64,000 nucleotides of DNA from Neoceratodus forsteri (taxonomy: Eukaryota; Chordata; Ceratodontiformes; Ceratodontidae). Location: NCBI GenBank assembly GCA_016271365.2, contig CM057455.1:1558094501-1558158500 (forward strand), read 5' to 3'. The translations under genes and the position numbers were made by a program. The notes below the pieces were generated by a model that worked only from the letters and a program-made list of their open reading frames with translations, was not told where the DNA came from and did no database searches. This document shows, one piece after another, positions 21,302 through 32,960 of this stretch (its first letter is position 1; the number at the start of each line of letters is the position of its first letter).

Positions 21302-21837
21302 CTCATTTTTTTTTTTTTACAAAATGTAGCAGAACAGTGTCAGTTTCTTTCCTGAAGCCAGCATGAAGAGTACATCTAGCCTTCAGCTGGTGCAGTTAAA
21401 TAGGACATTCTATCCCAGAGCTTGTTTCCTGTTGACAGTTCTGTAAACAAGCTGTGAATGTCAAAATACATTTGGAGGTCAACCCCAAGGCCTCTGGAAA
21501 ACTGGATGCTTTGCTCAGCTGCAGCAGTTCAGATACACTATAGGTCCCACAAAAAGCCACCAGAAACACCATTCAAAACAAACGTGCTTCCGATAGTGAT
21601 GATCACACCCTTGGTAGCTCATCCCAAACTTGTACCAGCAGGGCTGGGCTAATCAATCGCCTACTGTCCAACCAGCTTAGTGACCCCTTGGGCCCACCCT
21701 TCCAACAGTTTGTGAAGCCAAAATGCCTGAGTGGTATTCTCATGACCTGTGACCTTGGAAAACAATGAAATGCTCCACTGCTCCAGGGGTGGACCCTTTT
21801 TATTTCACGTTGTTGATACCTGACTCTCACCAAAAAT
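21302..21837. other. Unassigned segment between two LINEs
   Basis: Starts with a 13-T run (21308-21320) that could be the reverse of a poly(A) tail, but no AATAAA-type signal precedes it on the minus strand. The rest has no recognisable coding text. Sequence of the plus-strand L2 begins near 21838. Confidence 0.4.
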
Positions 21838-21881
21838 ACCAGACACTGCAGTTGTGATACCCGGATACTCCCTATTTAGGC

Positions 21882-22634
21882 ATGACAGGATCACTAAAAG
21901 AGGGCGGTGGCTGTGCCATCTACCTGAAGGATACAATTAAGGGGTATGCCCTGCCCATACCTAACCTAGACAGTGCCGCACAGGTTCTCCCCATAAAAGT
22001 TTTACTGGCAGCACACAAAAAGGCACTAACAATCCTCTCTGTATATATCCCTCCAGAAGAGCACACAACCAGATTTGATGAGGTCATGGAGCATATAAGA
22101 AGTCTGCACCATGGTTCTGAAATTATCATCCTGGGGGATTTCATTGTTAACTGGATCTCGCCTAATGTTGGTCTCTTTAAGGATGCGATCTCTGCGCTCC
22201 ATCTCACCCAACTCATTGACTCACCTACTAGAACTAACTATAAAACAGGAACAAGCACCTTGCTGGACTGGGTTCTTACCAATCACCCTAAGCGTATCTC
22301 TAATGTCACTGTGTTCCCAGACTCCCTAAGTGACCACTACCCTATCACATGTAACTGGACAAACAAATTTAACAAACCTCCTCCCTTGACAGTATTCAGC
22401 AGAGTGTTAAAAAGGGGAAACCTTGAGCTCCACAAACAACGACTTTGTAACCTTGATTGGGGCCTACTTGATACCTTGACAGATTTAAACTTAGCACTGG
22501 AGCACTTCATCAAACAATTCAATGAGGCTTGTGATATACATGCACCCTTAAAAAAGATCAAGATTAAGGGTACCCACAGCCCTTGGATAATGTCTGATCT
22601 TATCTATCGCATGAAAAGCAAGGACCACTTATGA
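21882..22634 (+). pseudogene. L2 endonuclease (copy A)
   Basis: Open over 250 codons with KEGGGCAIYLKD, IILGDFIVNWISP (the catalytic Asn of the usual GDFN is Ile here), LLDWVLTNHP and LSDHYPITCNW (SDH catalytic triad end). It then passes into the linker with APLKKIKIKGTHSPWIM. The GDFN change would remove activity. The frame ends at a stop near 22634 within the linker. Confidence 0.75.
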
Positions 22635-22659
22635 CACAGAGCAAAAGCTACTGGTAAGC

Positions 22660-24480
22660 AAGCAGATCTACAGGAATACAAAAGATCAAGAAATGATTGC
22701 ACCTGAGCCATCCACTCTGCCAAAAACAACCACTTTAAAGAGGCACTAAACAACTGCTGGGGTCACAGTAAGAACTTTTGGAGTAACTTAAAAGATGTCA
22801 CTGGAAAAGACTATAAGGTGGCGCCCAACATGCTTGACCCAGTGACCATTGCTGACATGTTTAATAAAGCAATTATTGATTTGAGTAGTGTCCTTCCACA
22901 TGACTTCTCTGAGGAATCCACATTCATCAGTGACCAAAGTCCAAAACATCTACACACAGCACCTCCTCCATTCTATTTCAAAGTAGTCCCTCTGCACCTG
23001 GCTAGAAAGTACCTTCACAAGATTCTCAGGAAATCAAGGAAAGTGGGGACTCCCTTGACCTCGAGCTAGTCGCCCTCACTCTTGAAGAGATCTTGGTACC
23101 CCTAACAAAAAATACTTAACTTGTCCTTATGGCTGACACAATTTCCCCAAATGTGGAAGTCAGCTGTGGTAACGCCGGAGCATAAAAGTGGTGACCGGGC
23201 ACTGTATTCCAAGTATAGGCCAATCTCCATCCTTCCCCTCCTTTGTCCAAAGCACTGGAGAGTATTGTTGCAGATCAGTTGGTGGAATATCTCAATAAAT
23301 ACTACATCTAATGCCCAGAACAACATGGATTTTGTAAAGGGCATAGCACCACCTCCGCACTGCTGGAGTTCACCAGTCTCATACATAACTCATCTGACCA
23401 CAGTAGCCTTGTCGGCGCAGCCTTTATTGATCTAACAAAGAATTTTGATACAGTCAGTCACCCACTATTACTACAACAGCTGTCATCTATTGGCCTAGCT
23501 AATGAAAGAATGAACTGGTTCAAATGCTACCTGACTGATTGCTCCCAGCAGATGAAGATAATCAATGTGACTTCTGAACGCCTGCCTGTCTGCTGTGGGG
23601 TGCCTCAGGGATCAATACTGTGACCCCTTCTATTTAGCATATTTCTCAGTGACCTTCCTCACTCCTGTAAACAACAGATCCTCCATTACATGGATGACAT
23701 TGTCATCTACACTACCCATCATGACCCTCGCCATCTTGAAAATCAACTGCAACTTGCTTTTGAGCAAGTTGAGGACTGGTTCAGAGCACACAAACAGGTG
23801 CTTAACTACAAAAAAAACAAAGGTAATGCTGTTCAGTAGTACAAGGAGCAAACACAAATCCTACCCTCTCATTATCAGAAACTGTTCGGGAGTTCCTCTT
23901 GAACAAGTTGACCACTTCAAATACCTGGGGGTAACCGTAAACAGCTCCCTATCCTACTAAAGGCACATCGAGAACATGGCCAGAACTGTTAATATCAGAA
24001 TAGGGCTCCTACATAGACACAAGAGTCGCTTGACACCCGAAGCATTAAGAACTGTAATCTATAGCTCAATCATCTCCATTATCGACTACAGTCTGCTCAT
24101 ATACAGCTCCACCCCAGCTACTTCCCTCCATAGGATAGAAGTAGCACTCAATAAAGCTTGCAGACTCCTCTCTGGTTCGCCCCACCTCATGCACACCTAA
24201 GACCTTTATGCACAACCTGGATGGCTACAACTAAACAATAGAATTCACTATCAAACCTGCCTGTTAGCCAAAATAACGCTACCTGGATTCACACCTCCTG
24301 GAGTTACAAACCTACTAAGCCCCATTTCTGGCTCGCAACACACTATAAGCTCCATCCGTCAGCTACTCAAAGATGCAGAACAACCCAAAGTCAGCGGTCT
24401 TATGCATATAGGTCACCTCTCTGGTTCAACAACCTCTGTGTAGAAATCACATCAGCAACAAAACTGGGCCCTTTCAAAAG
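22660..24480 (+). pseudogene. L2 reverse transcriptase and C-terminal domain (copy A)
   Basis: Fragments over three frames show AAFIDLTKNFDTVSH (motif A), CCGVPQGSIL followed by an in-frame TGA and then PLLFS (motif B), YMDDIVIYTTHH (motif C) and LEQVDHFKYLGVTVNSSLSY (thumb). The C-terminal part after 24000 has TVNIRIGLLHRHKSRLTPE. Numerous stops and frameshifts are present. Confidence 0.75.
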
Positions 24481-24983
24481 CCTACTACGTCAACATCTTC
24501 TAGTAGTTTTGACTGTCCCTGAATCATGCCTACTGTTTCCCCTGATACTGTCCTAGCACTTTCCCAACTTAACCACTACCCTGCCCCAACCTACCCCTTC
24601 TGACTGTCCTATATCACTCTGTTCGTTCTCTCATACCCCCCTCTATGTCACCTCCTCCCCCTCACCCCCACCCACTCACTTAGCTCCCCTGATTCCTTTC
24701 TCCCCCCTCTCCCAACTCTGTGCTTCCTTTGACTTTCACTTGCTTTACCTAAGTTCCATCTGTATGTATGACAAAGCCACCTAAGGCTGCATCTGTGCTC
24801 CTTACTGACTAGGCTTTTGCCAGCACAATTTTTTTAATACACTTTTTTATTTTTTTAACATTAATCTCTATTGTTGTATCCTACTGTTTAATGTTTTTAA
24901 TTTTTTGATATCTGTATAACTGTTTAGCTAGGAACTCTTGTATTGTTACCCAATGTATGTTTTACCACCCTTTCTGTGGTGGA

Positions 24984-25020
24984 ACCTTTGTAAATGAGCT
25001 GTTTTTGGCTCAAAGGTATT
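24984..25020 (+). other. Conserved bulged hairpin at the L2 3' end (copy A)
   Basis: ACCTTTG, a five-base bulge TAAAT, GAGC, a loop, then GCTCAAAGGT: the two sides pair over 10 bp around the bulge. The same arrangement is at the 3' ends near 58019 and 60419. 3' stem-loops of this kind are what many LINE reverse transcriptases recognise to start copying. Seen directly; role inferred. Confidence 0.65.
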
Positions 25021-25129
25021 GATTTCCAAGATTTGAAATAAATAAATAAATAAAATCCGCTTGGATGGACCACATATTTTCCCAACCCCTGGGCCTGACA
25101 CATGCTCAAAAATTTCTCCACCCCCCCCT

Positions 25130-26217
25130 CCAATGGGCACTAAAGAACAGCTGAATAACTTCCAGGCATCAGGATCACCAATTCCCAGAGGTGAGCTGAG
25201 ACTTCCCTGGGGAACATCTCCACTTCTGAAGTCAACTCCTGGAACCTCTGCCTCTGTAAACTTGAAGGACTACCAGCAATACTGTTACCTCTACCTGGCA
25301 CATGCACAGCTGTAAACTGTATGTCAAGAACCAAACATTTTGGATAATGACTCACATCAGGTTACCCAGAGAGCCCTTACACCTGTGCTGACCATTGATG
25401 GTGTAGACTACCCCAGTGTTGTTTTCTCCCCCAAATGACCAGGGCCACAACAGATGGGGAAAAACTCTAGGAGAGTGATCTGTGTGAGCAAACCCTCTGT
25501 TTCCCAGGCCTAGGGCCACTGCCTCATGTACCACTCACCCAAAAATGTGCCCTGAAGCCCAAGCTCCCAGATGCATCTATAAAGAGCTCAAGCTCCTGGC
25601 TTGGTGGCCAGTTCTGGCCAGATTGACACGCTTTTGAAGCAATCCAGGAAAGCCAGCCTCGCCACAAAATCCTTCCTCATAGATTCGGACATCTGTATCC
25701 TGTGGTGGGACATATTGCAGCTGGAGCCAACCTTCACCAAACAGCCAAGAAATGTCCTGCTTATGGGTATGAGTTTGCAAACAAAGTTGACGTGGCCAAG
25801 CACCTACTACAACTCACACAAAGTGATCCTGTGGACCTTAGCCACCTGAGCCAGGAGGTCCTAGAGTGCTACCAGCTTCTCCTGAGGCAACCAAAATTCT
25901 GTGGCCACCTTGTCAATCTCTGTTTATGGAAAAGAAAGTCTGGTGCATGGACCTTCCATTTTCACATGAGCAAAGGAACCCCAGGTCAGCACATACCACC
26001 TGGAAGGCATCCATTAGCTGGTGGCTGCAGTTGGTGTTGCCTGACTGCCCAACGAATAGGATGTCTTCCAGGTAGTGTACCACTTTGGACTGTCCTACCC
26101 TGCATGTGGTGCCCACTGCAGAAATGTGCTGAACTGTTTAAAGACAGTGCATTACACTGCACATCCCATTGGCATGCAGTTGTCTATATAAAATTGACCC
26201 TCAGATTTCATGTCTAG
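25130..26217 (-). pseudogene. Ngaro/DIRS-type reverse transcriptase and RNase H remnant
   Basis: Minus-strand translation gives VVHYLEDILFVGQ near 26075 (YxDD box of the palm, first Asp changed to Glu), CADLGFLCSCENG about 30 residues later, and near the other end FTAVHVPGRGNSIAG with RQRFQELTSEVE (25300-25200). The latter is the RNase H C-terminus seen in Ngaro and DIRS elements (HVPGxxNxxAD..SR text). Multiple frameshifts are present. No recombinase was found beside it, so the element is partial. It differs clearly from elements A and B. Confidence 0.65.
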
Positions 26218-26449
26218 TGAAACATAGCCATCTGGGTGCACTGACAGAAATCAAAAAAGCAAACTCTAAGTCTTTCTTACCTAAGCGAGCCTCCTGCTCT
26301 GCTGCCCGAACCACCTCAATTACACTGTCAAACAGTACATAAGACTCTGGCATGTGGATCAGATCTACACACTGGTTAACTGAGTTCCTCTCCGGGTATG
26401 TTAAGTGATTTATTATCTTGAATTCCCCCCAGTCTCAATGAGAAAACAA

Positions 26450-26630
26450 AAAATAGCAGGCAAATCCAGCAAAGACATTTAGTCAAGTTTATTTATCCAG
26501 TGTTATAACTCAGGAGACTATAAGCTGCTGACAAATCTGCCTTGGCACATCACTCTATGAGCTTCTTTTGAAGACAGACCTCGTACAGATTGACAGCCCA
26601 TAATTACAGTAGTATGGTACCACGTCATAA
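26450..26630 (-). repeat. Downstream pseudo-LTR-like repeat of the Penelope-like element
   Basis: Direct copy of 31645-31815 in the same orientation. On the minus strand it ends with GATAAATAAACTTGAC. In the place where Penelope pseudo-LTRs may carry a hammerhead ribozyme it has AAGCTCATAGAG, a possible worn stem II hairpin without the CTGATGA and GAAA cores. Confidence 0.6.
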
Positions 26631-27499
26631 ACAGCTGATTGATGACGTGATCTGAATCTTTACAAAGTTCAAACTTTAAACATCTCTATGTATAGAAAAG
26701 CAAAAAATAGCAGTATTATATAGTTGCAATTTACACCCATCACTACCATGATACTGTAAAAAAACACCTTGAACATTCATGCTGAAAACATTGGGGGTGA
26801 GCCAAAGTGATGGAAAAAGTTCCACATCTTAGTGAACATCTGTTTTAAGAAGACACAAATTCAAAATTAATAAGTTCTAACAACATATTTCATTGCCCAG
26901 TTGATACAGATTGTGATACATCCTAAAGAACCAAAATAGTTTCCCACGATGGCTGCTGTGCCCAAAATCAGAAATCTGCAACAGACTCCAGGATCCAACA
27001 TCAAAATCACCTGAAAGAAACAGACATACATATATATAAATATTTTGAAGTCCAACAGAGACAGAAATAGTAGATGCTTATAATACAAAAGGAACAAGGT
27101 GTAGTTAAATTTGAACTAATCCAAAACATGACGAAGGGCCATGACGTTCACACATGGTATATTACCAGCTTAGGGAGATATGCTGGTGCAAAATAACCTC
27201 TTATTAAAGTATACACTATGGTCTAATTTGTTACCCAAAGATTAACTTATACAAAATATATATTAATCAGATGAAAGGGGAAAAAATGAACCTATAGGGA
27301 GTGAGCATTTTTTTGTGTTGCCAAGAGAAAACTGTATATAGCCAATTCTAGTTATATAAATATTAGCTGTCTGTATAGAATGTACAAGCTGGGAGTATAT
27401 GGTTCAGTGCTCCTATGTAAAGTATAAGACCCAACTGATTGCACAGGGTAACCATACTACAAAAATGGTTTCAAATCCTAGTTTACATTGAAGCCCTGA

Positions 27500-29760
27500 G
27501 GACTGAGGGCTTTTAATGAGAAAATCCAAAAGGTTTCCCTCTGCAATAGACAGTGACATCTGTTACTCCCACACGTACTAATGTGTACACATTCCAGTGC
27601 CATGAAGTGGAAAGAATCTAGCTCACCATTATGGAAATTTTTAAAGTGGTTGTTAACAGATGTGTTGTCGGTGGGATTTCTTACATTTCTGATGTGCTCT
27701 TGACTTCTTTCACATAAAGGACGAATTGTTCACCCCATATACACTTTGTTGCACCCACACCATATAGCATACACAATGAATTTAGAGCTACAGTTGAGGA
27801 ACTCTTGAGCCTCAACTCTATTAGCGATGTGTGGGAGGTCAAATATCATTGACTGGTGGCAATATTGACACATATTATAGTTCTCACAGAGGAACATACC
27901 CTTTCAGTGGGGGTAGCAAATTCAAATAACTCAGGGGGACTGTTGATTTCTTAAATAGAATGTATACCAGCATGTCACTCTTCAGAATGATATCTTGGGA
28001 GCCTGGCCAAAAGTTGTAGGTGAATGGGAGTCATTTTGAACAATGGGACAACATTTTCTTAGAATGGAGCCCACTTTGCCACAAGGGACCTGTAGTCAGT
28101 AATGAAATAAATTGGCTGAGCTGAAGGTTCAGTATGTAGTTTGTGTTTCGGAGTTAAAAGTTCTTTCGGTTTAATGTCCTTGTTTTTAACAAGGCTTCAT
28201 CTAGGACCTTTTTGCAATATCCGCTCTCCACAAACCTTTGATACAGTACCAAAGCCTCAGTTTCAAATGCAATATCTATTAAACAGTTATGCCAGAGTTG
28301 AAGAAATTGGCTATATGGAATAGATGAAACCAATTTGCATGGATGTCTACTATCAAAACCTTATAAAGTATTAGTGGTAGTTGGTTTTCTAAAATTGCTG
28401 GTGGTGATTGTATTATTGTTATCTATGTTCAAAACATCCCAAAAATTAAGTTTGTTCTTTCTGATGGTGTGAGTAAATCTTAAGTTCAGTTGTTTGATAT
28501 TGAGCCAGGTAAGGAAGTCATAAGCCTGAGGCTCTGAACCTTCCCACACACAGACCACATCATCGGTATATCAAAACCAATATTTGATGTGGTCTTTGTG
28601 TGTGGGTTTAGCTCTGAATTAAAAAAAAATAGTCTCCTCCCAATGTCCCGGGAGTAGGTTTGCAAATGAAGGGGCCATAGAGGTCCCCATAGCTGTTTCA
28701 CAAACCTGTACATAGTAATCCTTGTTAAATTCAAATATATTATGAGTTAAACCATTCATACAGGTAGCCACCATGTGGCGTCGGACCCATACATTGCTGA
28801 ACCCAACCCAGAATGGCCACTGGGAGAGAAGAAGTTCATATAAACCAAAGTGCTACAGGGATGAAATCTACAGGCATGCTGTCATATAAAGGATTTGTTC
28901 TAAGGAATATTCACAGTTACTAACTCCTGGGCTATGCTGAATTGACGTATACAAAGCTTCAATGTCAGTGCCAATGAACATATATTTTTCCCATTTGATA
29001 CCCTCTATTTTGTTTAAAAGTTCCATAGTATCCCTGGCGTATGACGGTCAAGTTGTAATAGTAGTCTTCAGAAAGAAGTCCAGAATTCTGCTAAGATTGT
29101 CTGTCAGGGAGCCCCCCCCCCAGATGATGGGTCTCCCCAGAGGATCAACCACAGGCCTATGTGAAGTGTTGGCACCAGTGGGTTTTGCCTCCAAATATAC
29201 AGGAATTCATTTTCAGGTATATAACCCTGTTTTTTTGCCACCTGCAATAGTTCTAATAGTTAATTTTTGTACACATTCAAGGGGTTACCATTCAGTTTTT
29301 TATACGAAGATCAGACAGTAAGCTTTCAGCCTGTCTTTGATAGAACTCAGTGCACATCAAAACCAAATTACGTTCCCACCCCTCCTGTAGGTTTATTCAC
29401 AAGGTCACCATTTTGAAACTTCTTCAAGTGTGATTTTTCCACTTTGTTAAGGTTCCTGCAGACAGGGGGAGCCATAGTGGAGATAAGGTTATCTAACTCC
29501 CTCATCTTTTTTTTTTTTTTTCTTCAAATTCTCTGGAGCCATTATTACTGCAAGGGGGACAGCAGTTTGAGGTAGGTTGAAAAGTAGTTTTTCTTAGAGC
29601 ACCAAACTGCCTACCTTCTATAGTGGAGCTAATAAAGTTAAAATCAGATACCACAGAGTCATCACCAGTCACATCTAGTCCCAAATTCTCATTTAAAAGT
29701 TCTTCTAGGGTTAATAAGTTAATCTGATCAAGTACAGTCCAGTTGTAGTTCTCTTCCTTA
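27500..29760 (-). pseudogene. Penelope-like reverse transcriptase and GIY-YIG endonuclease
   Basis: In minus-strand order: a Cys-containing N-terminal region (29684-29502), KKFQNGDLVNKPTGG, PVVDPLGRPIIW, PSYARDTMELLNKI with TDIEALYTSI (motif A, near 28990-28960), AMGTSMAP-type text in two frames near 28690, FRYTDDVVCVWEGS (motif C, near 28575-28540), LNLRFTHTIRK and FRKPTTTNTL (conserved after the palm). After a gap, CQYCHQ gives a metal-binding linker. FIVYAIWCGCNKVYMG with TIRPLCER and the EH pair (27790-27690) is the GIY-YIG nuclease, with Ala-Ile replacing Gly-Ile and Met-Gly replacing Ile-Gly. Many frameshifts: a dead copy. Confidence 0.8.
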
Positions 29761-30149
29761 TTGCTGGCCAGATCAACATTTGAATCTTATGTTAGCAGTT
29801 TATTACATATCCGGTTCCTGATTACTCAACATAGTGGTGGTGGAGACATTTGTTTGTGTCAAACCCAGATTGGAGATATTGTCAAAGCCCATGTTTGTAT
29901 CGATGTTTGGTTGTTTAGAAAAATAGTCTTTGAGATGCAGTTTTCTAAGAATTTAAATAAATCAATTTTTAATTTGAAGAGATCCATTTTATTCTGTGGC
30001 ACAAAAGAGAATCTCTTCGATAATATGCTCTCCTGAGCTGGAGTCAAGGAATATTGGCAAGGTTGATTATTTTTTGTTGTGCTGTTTCCCTTGTTTCTAT
30101 AAATTGTTTTGACTTGCCCAGACCCCTTCTGCCACGCCTTGTTTTTCTT

Positions 30150-31640
30150 TTTCTTTCAATGACTTTTGGTATTTCATTTTGATGGTAATTTTCTGATAGT
30201 TTTTTTTTTCTAAAAAAACTCCTGGTTTATTGAATTATCTTTTTCCGAACTGTTCCCAGAAACTACAATAGTGACTGCACTTTGTTTTTGGCTTTTTCCC
30301 CTGATTTCTGGAGTGGGATTTGGAGCATCCCCTACTGGCAGATCTTGACCATCTGCTCTATAAGAAGATATGTCCAGCTGCATAGTCTGTGGCATCCCTC
30401 TCAAGGTTTTTCTGTTTCCTGTTTATCACCTCTGTTTTGTATTTTAGCCACTTTCTTGTAATTCTTCATCGAGTGTGGGAAACTGAGGGTGCTTTTTAAA
30501 TTGTAAAGGCTCCTGCTTTAACTTCTCTATATCCTCAATTGAATTTGCATATTTTTTCTGTATCCTTCTTGATCAGCACTTCAGTGAGTCCCTTGGCACA
30601 CTCTGCATCTTTCTTTTCCCAGTCAATTCTATTATGAACACTTTCTAACCCACATGAAGGGACAATGGTAACTTTTTGTCCATGAGGCGCTTGTTGCCTC
30701 TCTAAATATATTGTAAGTGTAATAATGTTGTAGGTTATATTTATTTCTGTAAATAGCAGTCTCTCTAATCTGATAAATGATAACTTTAATTCTTGGCTCT
30801 CATTGGTGCTGTCATGTGGACTTGAACCTCCTGTAAATTAATTTTTGTTTGTGTCTTCCTAAAGTTCAAATCATCAGCACTGCTTAAACACGTGGGCCTG
30901 GATTTTCAAAGGGTGGCACAGAGCTTGTATCAAGCCCTACGTGAAACCCTTTCCATGTGCCGTACATGTTTGCCACAGCTGTGCCCAATTTTACAATCTC
31001 AGGTGCAGTTATGACAGTTTACCTGCTTTACAGCAGCTTGTGCCACATCTCGGCGCATGCTCTGTGAAAACGATCCCCAGTATTGACACAAGCTACACCA
31101 CAAGAAGATGGTCTAGCTTGCTTCAATTGCTGCAAGGTATTGAAAATCTCTGTAGATTGCCGCAATCTTCAATTGTTGAAAGGTGTTCAAAATCTCTTTA
31201 GATTGCTGCAACCCAGCATGCCATATCTTTGGCACTACCGGAGCTTGTGGCAGTCTCTGGCATTCAAAAGTCCAGCCCATAGATACAGGCTGTGCTTCAT
31301 TGCTACCACTGTTACTGCTGCTTGCACTATTCATAGTAAATAAAAGTTTTTACAACAGGCATTTTATTTACTGCTTGTTAGTTTGGTGACTTGAACAGAA
31401 GGTAGAATCCAGTGCAGCTTGAAGACTTCAGCTCTCTCAATAGATTGTTTAGTAATGTGTTCTCTCCGGCTTCAACAGATGAATGCCTCGTCTGCCCATG
31501 GCTACTAGATCCAAGCTCAGTGGAAATCCAAAAGACCAAAAGCGGGATCTGCACTCATCCGGTGCTAGCCATTGGTGCCGTTGGGAGTATGAGCTTCCAC
31601 CCCAAAACTCAAACAAAACTGGAAGCAGCGCACTCAGTGA
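30150..31640. other. Unassigned sequence inside the Penelope-like span
   Basis: Short frames only. At 31083-31200 the words TTGCTGCAA, GGTATTGAAAATCTCT and AGATTGCCGCAATC repeat in slightly changed form within about 60 bp, a small local duplication. I recognise no protein domain. It may be 5' untranslated sequence of the element or an older insertion. Confidence 0.4.
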
Positions 31641-31644
31641 AAAA

Positions 31645-31815
31645 ATAAAACACAACAGGCAAACATTAAGCAAAGATGTTTTGTCGGGTTTATTTATCCA
31701 GTGATATAACTCGGGAGACTATAAACTGCTGACAAATCTGCCTCAGTGCTTTGCTCTATGATCTTCATCATGAGGTGGAGCTTGTACAGATTGACAGCCA
31801 TTAAGTACAGTAGTT
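31645..31815 (-). repeat. Upstream pseudo-LTR-like repeat of the Penelope-like element
   Basis: Direct copy of 26450-26630. On the minus strand the stretch 31778-31741 contains CATGATGA, AGATC-ATA-GAGC and CAAAGCAC. This has the order of a hammerhead core (CTGATGA, stem II, GAAAC) with the first C and the G of GAAA changed. Read as a decayed ribozyme this would fit a Penelope pseudo-LTR, but as it stands it is not a functional core. Confidence 0.55.
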
Positions 31816-31829
31816 ATTATTTATCAGAT

Positions 31830-32960
31830 TAGAGATACTACTATTTACATAAATATAACTTACAAAATCATTACACTTTCAGTCATTTGGCGTTCCCCCA
31901 CTGCCTTCTTGGGAACTAGCCCTGTAGGAGAAACTCGTGTTAAGCTGGGGAGACATTGTGAAGGGTATGTGAACCCTATCTGCTGCTACCTCTTTGTTCA
32001 GCTTGGCCAAAATGACATTCAGCCGATTCCTGGAGGATTTTCAATTCTCTTTCTCATGAACTTGGTGGGCACCATAGTACAGAATCAGAAAACCTTCTGT
32101 GAAGCCATCTGCCAGGGTGCAAGTGTCCACCCTATTAGAGTAATTGACTAGTCATCTCTCAATGTTATATACCTTTATTGGCATTGGGACACCTGTTTTG
32201 CCATTTCCAGAAGGGCCTAGAGGGGGTGGCTCCACTTTTGCATTGATTAAAAGGGTGTGGGTGGCCACACACCAAACACTCATGTTTGTATTTACACGAG
32301 TCCAACCTGCATGTTCCTTGACTATGGTTGTAGCAGTTCCCTTCCCCTGCCCCATCCCACTACTTCCCTGCCCTCCTTTCTTCTGTGATTGTGGATGTCT
32401 GACTGGAAGCTGCTATCAGAATGCTGCACTCCTCTTCCCCCCCCCCAACCCAGTTTAGTGGCCCACAGTAATGGGAAGTTCAGCATTTCCTAGGACCTAC
32501 CTGGCTTGTTTTTCTTTCTCCTGTGAAATTCCTCATAATATTCTAGCTATCCTCAGCTGGGTTTATTAGCATGCATTGCTATAGTCCACCTGTATTATGT
32601 CCACTGACCAGATGCCTTTGGCAGATTTACCTTCATCAATAAATCTAAAAATATTATGAAGCCCACAGACCAGTTCTCCCAAGTGCACCTGATAACCTTG
32701 CCCTTTTTCTCCACCCCCTCATTTTTATCCTTCTTTTCCTTCCTCCAGCTCCCTGGGCTTGTTGAGTAGTGTAAACATGTCTATGGAATAACCGTTTGCT
32801 ATCTGTTGGCACACCTTCTCTGAGAGGTGCAATCTCACTTGCTCCCCCAGGCTTACAAAACCAACATATGCCAGTTGGGGCCCTCCCTACTGGGATGCCA
32901 GTACATGGGTGTGGCCCATCTGACCTGATTCCCCTTGGCACGGTACCAGTCGGTGGGGGA
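31830..32960. other. Unassigned 1.1 kb segment
   Basis: A plus-strand frame at 31909-32151 (80 codons) and a minus-strand frame at 32654-32941 (95 codons, basic) are open but resemble nothing I know. On the minus strand, one frame near 32080-31960 reads KSSRNRLNVILAKLNKE. Otherwise there are C-rich stretches. No repeat is recognised. Confidence 0.35.

Larger units (their letters stand above)
21838..25050 (+). mobile_element. L2-type LINE copy A, 5' truncated
   Basis: The start (ATACCAGACACTGCAGT) corresponds to codons in the endonuclease of copy B near 54919, so the copy lacks the 5' third. It runs through endonuclease, reverse transcriptase and a C-rich 3' UTR to a conserved hairpin (24984-25018) and an AAATAAATAAATAAATAAA tail ending about 25054. 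Gene order and protein text match copies B and C. Confidence 0.85.
26440..31830 (-). mobile_element. Penelope-like element with flanking direct repeats
   Basis: The minus strand encodes a Penelope-type reverse transcriptase followed by a GIY-YIG nuclease (29760-27500). The two flanks at about 26450-26630 and 31645-31815 are direct copies of each other (GTTTATTTATCCAGTG, ATAACTC, GGAGACTATAA, CTGCTGACAAATCTGCCT and TGTACAGATTGACAGCC). They sit where Penelope elements carry pseudo-LTRs. The span is about 5.4 kb and includes about 1.5 kb upstream of the coding part that I cannot assign, so a composite of more than one insertion is possible. Confidence 0.65.

Noticed and set aside
21302..21837. 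Possible second processed retrocopy beside the T run at 21308-21320
   Set aside because: No polyadenylation signal near the A run on the minus strand and no target duplication seen; left unassigned.
27128..27150. GACGAAGGGCC near the Penelope-like 3' side as ribozyme core
   Set aside because: GAA is followed by GG rather than A, no CTGATGA precedes it, and it lies on the strand opposite to the element.
29505..29522. Poly-T run as a possible retroposon tail
   Set aside because: It lies within the Penelope-like coding remnant as a Lys codon stretch on the minus strand, with coding text continuing on both sides.
31909..32941. Open frames of 80 and 95 codons as host exons
   Set aside because: No convincing acceptor/donor pairs with conserved protein text; lengths are within chance expectation.
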